A DNA stretch of 6,559 nucleotides from CAYJAZ01 sp964369165 (GTDB lineage Bacteria > Desulfobacterota > Desulfovibrionia > Desulfovibrionales > Desulfovibrionaceae), in the NCBI GenBank assembly GCA_964369165.1, contig CAYJFE010000133.1, positions 1 through 6,559 on the forward strand, read 5' to 3'. Under the pieces are notes generated by a model. That model was not told where the DNA came from. It saw only the letters and a list, made by a program, of their open reading frames with translations, and did no database searches. The position numbers were made by a program, and so were the translations under genes. This document shows positions 6,301 through 6,559 of the stretch, one piece after another. Position 1 is the stretch's first letter, and each line of letters opens with the position of its first letter.

Positions 6301-6559
6301 AGCTTGGGGGCAAGGTGAAACCCTAGTAAAAGGTAAGTCAGATACCATTATGACTGATTCCCGTGCCGTGGGCATTGGTAGCATTGATTGGACTGGTGGC
6401 GCATACAAAGTCAACCTAATAGGTCTACAAGTGGAGCTTCCAAAAGTAAATCAAAGTGTAAACGACTTCGTCACAGAAGCTGGTAATACGCCATTAAGTG
6501 TTACTCAAAAAGCCTTTGTTGACTATGTCACAAATACGGGCACAGACGCTAATCAAGCA
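230..6559 (+). CDS. Giant autotransporter-type adhesin, beta-helical passenger (3' end missing)
   Basis: The frame is open for 2110 codons to the window edge with no stop, so this is a partial gene. The product begins with a signal peptide (1-46). It continues with a lone EF-hand-like loop (71-82), a YDP heptad tract (147-187), thirteen short GGAI/FxxN repeats (235-625), about three and a half copies of a 240-285-residue repeat (791-1631), a hydrophilic linker (1632-1837) and a pre-barrel-like segment (1838-2110). Gly, Thr, Asn and Ser dominate, and there are only three Cys (21, 359, 1313). This is typical of type Va passengers, which cross the outer membrane unfolded and fold as right-handed beta-helices. 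The expected role is a cell-surface adhesin or autoaggregation factor; the ligand cannot be read from sequence. The outer-membrane barrel would lie downstream, probably giving a protein of 2400 residues or more. No enzyme motif was recognised. A non-barrel surface anchor remains possible until the 3' end is seen. Confidence 0.9.
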   Translation, partial: MQSKNAVGNLINRYRAVLKKCNLINTFGSLAMAGMLILGGSQLSQAKNLTTIDDLGDVGIKNIWRGIDPGDFDGNGVIDAEDKTQWNNNIDSLQLGAVSYVSIENSYDPLSFRSAIILEGSTVDETKAGYYKEIFGYSRDDLLNPVYNPNSPEYDSNLNPYDPTSSNYDPNRPIMLYPGEEGYDYNKPLSLKPTTYTFNLMGDPNLGDEDLVVFVLKDKDGNIITNTNNSKNNHIGAIEENFIGLIDGAIKNDSNSQLTSITGDFIGNGEDIEGSDVAGTLGGAISNINGSAIESITAKFIKNYAEKGGAIYNDNSTIGTITGSFIANESRESGASIYNTNKALIKTLRGHFQSNSLYCADNGGSTSLIYNNNSTIEHIIGDFTDTRVYMPADGALIHNNNAKIYTITSDIHDVTIDLSTYIYSDFDYKGGIYNNNSTIYAITGDLEYYTISYAENTYGGYIHNNNKSTISALTGNHYYVSINNVKDETYGGYIYNNDSTFGSITGNFDSHEANISTNIYGSIIYNGANASMGPIRGNFTNSSITNNGGNAYGLIYNTGDSNIDAIIGIFEDNKIENTAGNAYGLIYNTGASIGFISGSFLNNRIITDGGTAQGGAIWTNTDLNFKAVDKTHTFSGNYTSTDNDTTRDYNALYIAANAKTLAFNMEGTGGFVLNDSITTNGTDKYNLTITGQSAANNDFNLNNSLNNAGTVTVANATLQVGSHTHVKEDSAGNTVFSGSIGTANLTIQAGGGLVVKDSIKLDVSGGTLTVASDAASFSVSANGELVVQASNFGTFGDDGSFELTGGTVNKQLTNIGTLTLTGFSFNDMNSYEKALLLADTDFISLVSNVNNIKLDGVTIRELLSLSTVVDGTFGEVVLAGITDTTTNNTASFYGIVKNDAFTEKSKISAGDSITLTGEGSGNILYAVDAGTGLENSGILNLGKAGASYTSQFNGTLTTTATSTTNVLSAVIFNKTVSSSGTTTFNSTANFANGLRVTGGTSTFKESVTGSTYVDGGTLVIDAAGKTITAGDVEVTNGGLTIKAGILDATTGSFGVAGTASNFATEAGGTLKMNALDFGTFAADGSFTKSSTSTINKLLDNAGNLTLTGDFTGMAGDPDSKMVYEAMLEGILTAVNSSGTITFEGLNMDNAYSLTNVHSSFAQGSVTAGTLDDNKNITVSAVKNNGTVIDSIVKSGSTLNITGENNLLIEGNMTNDGTISLGTGEVQGEYRSSADSKTTITGNVTFNNTITLNGGTFTVDAAEKVVGTSHLHVDNGEFHVKAGELDTTGAEFTVEAVVTGFSIGEDGKITTEVCNFGSINQDGSFTAGDRIDKQLTNNGELVLVNVAFDEMTRAANVKLQNNTDWQNKITGDGSVILKNASGEEVKLVGLYSLSYVNEKDTAFQNGSQNIMAGDLTGTNRIVNAAGIEKTILETDPTKAISSTIAASNTLNLSGNNANKVLLDQGFLTNDGTLNLGMASAEYTANINGTLTIASTGTTNILSSVIAKQAITIHNAGVLDIQGGTFDVSAGLTADASGLSSAADTKLVVNNITIGADVSGIVTAANATVYGTTTNSLLGEVNIVGFTAGTELDYLTDYAALRTAAQTAYGTSAIINFEGVSAETANTSLSDVADEDDNTLGQNSVKQGEVTAGESATVGTITKDDTAPTTPAKNTDGTLKITGDSKDNSGTASEVGIETSSSTGTANTSIGNDSNESSVGGDVKTTANTGGTGTAKTDLNNVEVKGDVTTDGNNASSELKDTKVEENLEGTGGSTTKVTGDTEVAGTTKMQDSKLEIEDGGDFKTEKLNAINTKTNIGNTNAKATMSAETVETIKDSTILVDPSWIANQDYQSATTASVAAFNRFTNGVDGNLIAGRNGQVALGSSDINVLANDVIALEAVHGAQMWGSKGLTAALGIYNTQTLANTGSIYVDGSIYGASIGGVDDTPTKDGTNAFIPNANTAHFADNSLLVVDAKNVGSVAALTSTAGILEVKTGAVLVVAEGVAGSTITVVDGFTAVTSNVESGAWGQGETLVKGKSDTIMTDSRAVGIGSIDWTGGAYKVNLIGLQVELPKVNQSVNDFVTEAGNTPLSVTQKAFVDYVTNTGTDANQA
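440..475 (+). other. Single dockerin/EF-hand-like calcium-binding loop (residues 71-82)
   Basis: The twelve residues DFDGNGVIDAED place oxygen ligands at loop positions 1, 3, 5, 9 and 12 (D71, D73, N75, D79, D82), with Gly at 6 and Ile at 8. This is the canonical spacing of a dockerin or EF-hand loop, and a short helix-like stretch (KTQWNNNIDSL) follows. True dockerins carry two such loops; only one is visible here. Calcium binding near the tip of the mature passenger is inferred. The sequence gives no reason to propose a cohesin partner. Confidence 0.6.
668..790 (+). repeat. Tyr-Asp-Pro tract with seven-residue period (residues 147-187)
   Basis: Tyrosines fall at 147, 154, 161 and 168, exactly seven apart, and three of the four (154, 161, 168) are followed by Asp. 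Pro and Asn fill most of the remaining positions. Two further Tyr at 177 and 183 continue the pattern less regularly. The stretch is rich in Pro, Asn and Asp and is probably an extended, unfolded linker between the N-terminal segment and the repeat domain. Its function is unknown. Confidence 0.6.
932..2104 (+). repeat. Thirteen GGAI/FxxN-type passenger repeats (residues 235-625)
   Basis: Units start at residues 235, 259, 294, 319, 346, 377, 405, 440, 471, 502, 533, 564 and 594, with lengths of about 25-35. A well-kept unit reads roughly I-x-x-I-T-G-(D/S/N)-F-x-x-N, a variable spacer, G-G-A-I-Y-N, then N-x-S-T-I. GGAI is intact at 282, 308 and 614. FxxN is intact at 265, 300, 325, 352, 570 and 600. 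Each unit is long enough for one or two beta-helix coils, with Asn runs at the turns. The pattern recalls the tetrapeptides of chlamydial polymorphic membrane proteins. Units 7-9 have drifted most and are rich in Tyr. Confidence 0.85.
1874..2000 (+). repeat. Perfect 34-base direct repeat, one unit apart
   Basis: The 34 bases at 1874-1907 recur exactly at 1967-2000, a shift of 93 bases or 31 codons, which is one protein repeat (units 11 and 12). Both copies encode GNAYGLIYNTG. The bases directly flanking each copy differ. Exact identity here, among units that otherwise match only at protein level, points to a recent duplication or conversion and a site where repeat number could change. Confidence 0.9.
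2069..2599 (+). other. Passenger segment joining the short and long repeats (residues 614-790)
   Basis: It begins with the last GGAI motif (614-617) and runs through a TFSGNY motif (about 632-637), a short polar stretch and an Asn/Gly/Thr-rich beta-strand region ending before residue 791. From memory, GGAI(W/Y)-TN followed by FSGNY recurs in many autotransporter passengers as the point where short repeats give way to a different beta-helix section; this was not checked. Codon choice shifts here towards GGC, ACC and CTC, and base composition becomes more GC-rich than in the preceding repeats. Confidence 0.6.
2600..3454 (+). repeat. Long passenger repeat, copy 1 (residues 791-1075)
   Basis: It opens with NFGTF then a DGSF motif, followed by NKQLTN and GTLTLTGF. 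After a polar stretch it carries a 40-residue block (932-971) with LNLG, an aromatic Tyr, NGTLT and TTNVLS. That block matches copy 3 (1465-1504) at 24 of 40 positions by eye. It is the longest copy at 285 residues. The predicted fold is stacked beta-strands; no catalytic or binding motif is recognised. Confidence 0.75.
3455..4168 (+). repeat. Long passenger repeat, copy 2 (residues 1076-1313)
   Basis: It starts DFGTF-AADGSF, then has INKLL and GNLTLTGDF in the same order as copy 1. MTNDGTISLG stands where copies 1 and 3 have their LNLG block, and GGTFTVDA comes near the end. It is 238 residues long, shorter than copy 1. The 17 bases at 3864-3880 are identical to 4626-4642 in copy 3, in the equivalent position. 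It ends with one of the protein's three Cys (1313). Confidence 0.75.
4169..4918 (+). repeat. Long passenger repeat, copy 3 (residues 1314-1563)
   Basis: It opens NFGSI-NQDGSF, then DKQLTN and GELVLVN, aligning with the start of copies 1 and 2. The LNLG/NGTLT/TTNILS block at 1465-1504 is the best match to copy 1. GGTFDVSA follows, as in copy 2. Sampled DNA in its second half is more AT-rich than in copies 1 and 2. Confidence 0.75.
4919..5122 (+). repeat. Partial long passenger repeat, copy 4 (residues 1564-1631)
   Basis: Only the front part of the long unit is recognisable. LLGEVNIVGF stands where other copies have GTLTLTGF. A Tyr/Ala/Leu-rich stretch then ends in INFEGVS, comparable to ITFEGLN in copy 2 and IKLDGVT in copy 1. 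The opening FGTF-DGSF motif is not clear. It breaks off into the charged linker that follows, so it is either a decayed or a truncated copy. Confidence 0.5.
5123..5740 (+). other. Charged low-complexity linker without Tyr or Trp (residues 1632-1837)
   Basis: About 206 residues made mostly of Thr, Gly, Asp, Asn, Ser, Lys and Glu, with one Phe and no Tyr, Trp or Cys. It opens with an acidic ADEDD run and has a TAPTTP stretch early on. The second half shows faint recurring rungs (LNNVEVKGDV, LKDTKVEENL, MQDSKLEIED, IKDSTILVD), so it may be a polar, thin beta-helix rather than disordered. It separates the long repeats from the C-terminal passenger region. Confidence 0.65.
5741..6559 (+). other. 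C-terminal passenger region preceding the expected beta-barrel (residues 1838-2110, incomplete)
   Basis: It starts LVDPSW (1838-1843), then has GNLIAGRNGQVALG, a MWGSKGLTAALGIYNTQTL stretch, FADNSLLVVDA (from 1963), a GAVLVV run and ITVVDGF. From memory of the families, without a search, this order resembles the region just upstream of the barrel in large autotransporters of gut Desulfovibrionaceae, where it probably helps passenger folding. Aromatic and Ala content rises sharply against the preceding linker. The window ends about 270 residues into it, before any barrel strand pattern or terminal aromatic residue. Confidence 0.65.

Noticed and set aside
230..6559. Trimeric (YadA-type) autotransporter or two-partner secreted protein
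   Set aside because: No YadA-type head repeats or coiled-coil stalk are seen, and no TPS-domain motifs follow the signal peptide; the pre-barrel-like segment fits a classical autotransporter better. The missing 3' end keeps some doubt.

Overview
The window holds the first 2110 codons of one very large plus-strand gene, preceded by about 230 bases of AT-rich intergenic DNA. The reading frame opens at 230 and stays open to the last base (6559), so the 3' end of the gene lies outside. Its product is a secreted surface protein with the plan of a classical type V (autotransporter) adhesin. It has a long N-terminal signal peptide, a passenger built from beta-helix-like repeats rich in Gly, Thr, Asn and Ser with almost no Cys, and a C-terminal passenger segment of the kind that normally precedes an outer-membrane beta-barrel. 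The barrel itself is not in the window, so the autotransporter call rests on the passenger.

Layout: 1-119 is AT-rich with no supported gene. A sigma70-type promoter lies at 120-148 and a GGAG ribosome binding site at 220-223. In the protein, residues 1-46 are the signal peptide. Residues 71-82 are a single dockerin/EF-hand-like calcium-binding loop, and residues 147-187 a Tyr-Asp-Pro tract with an exact seven-residue period. Residues 235-625 hold thirteen degenerate units of about 25-35 residues with GGAI and FxxN motifs. Residues 614-790 lead into the second half of the passenger. Residues 791 to about 1631 hold three and a half copies of a far larger unit of about 240-285 residues. Residues 1632-1837 are a charged, Tyr- and Trp-free linker, and residues 1838-2110 are the conserved-looking end of the passenger.

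Organism: the double-membrane export route implies a Gram-negative bacterium. From memory of the families, without a search, the segment after residue 1838 resembles the pre-barrel region of large autotransporters of gut Desulfovibrionaceae (Desulfovibrio, Bilophila, Mailhella), and the GGAIYN repeats resemble proteins of several uncultured gut bacteria. The moderately low GC content fits some of these. This placement is tentative.

There is no second gene, RNA gene, mobile element or CRISPR array. The interest is in the architecture of the single protein: two nested classes of internal repeat, chlamydial Pmp-like motifs, a lone calcium loop at the N-terminus, and a GC-rich middle flanked by AT-rich repeats that suggests mosaic assembly.
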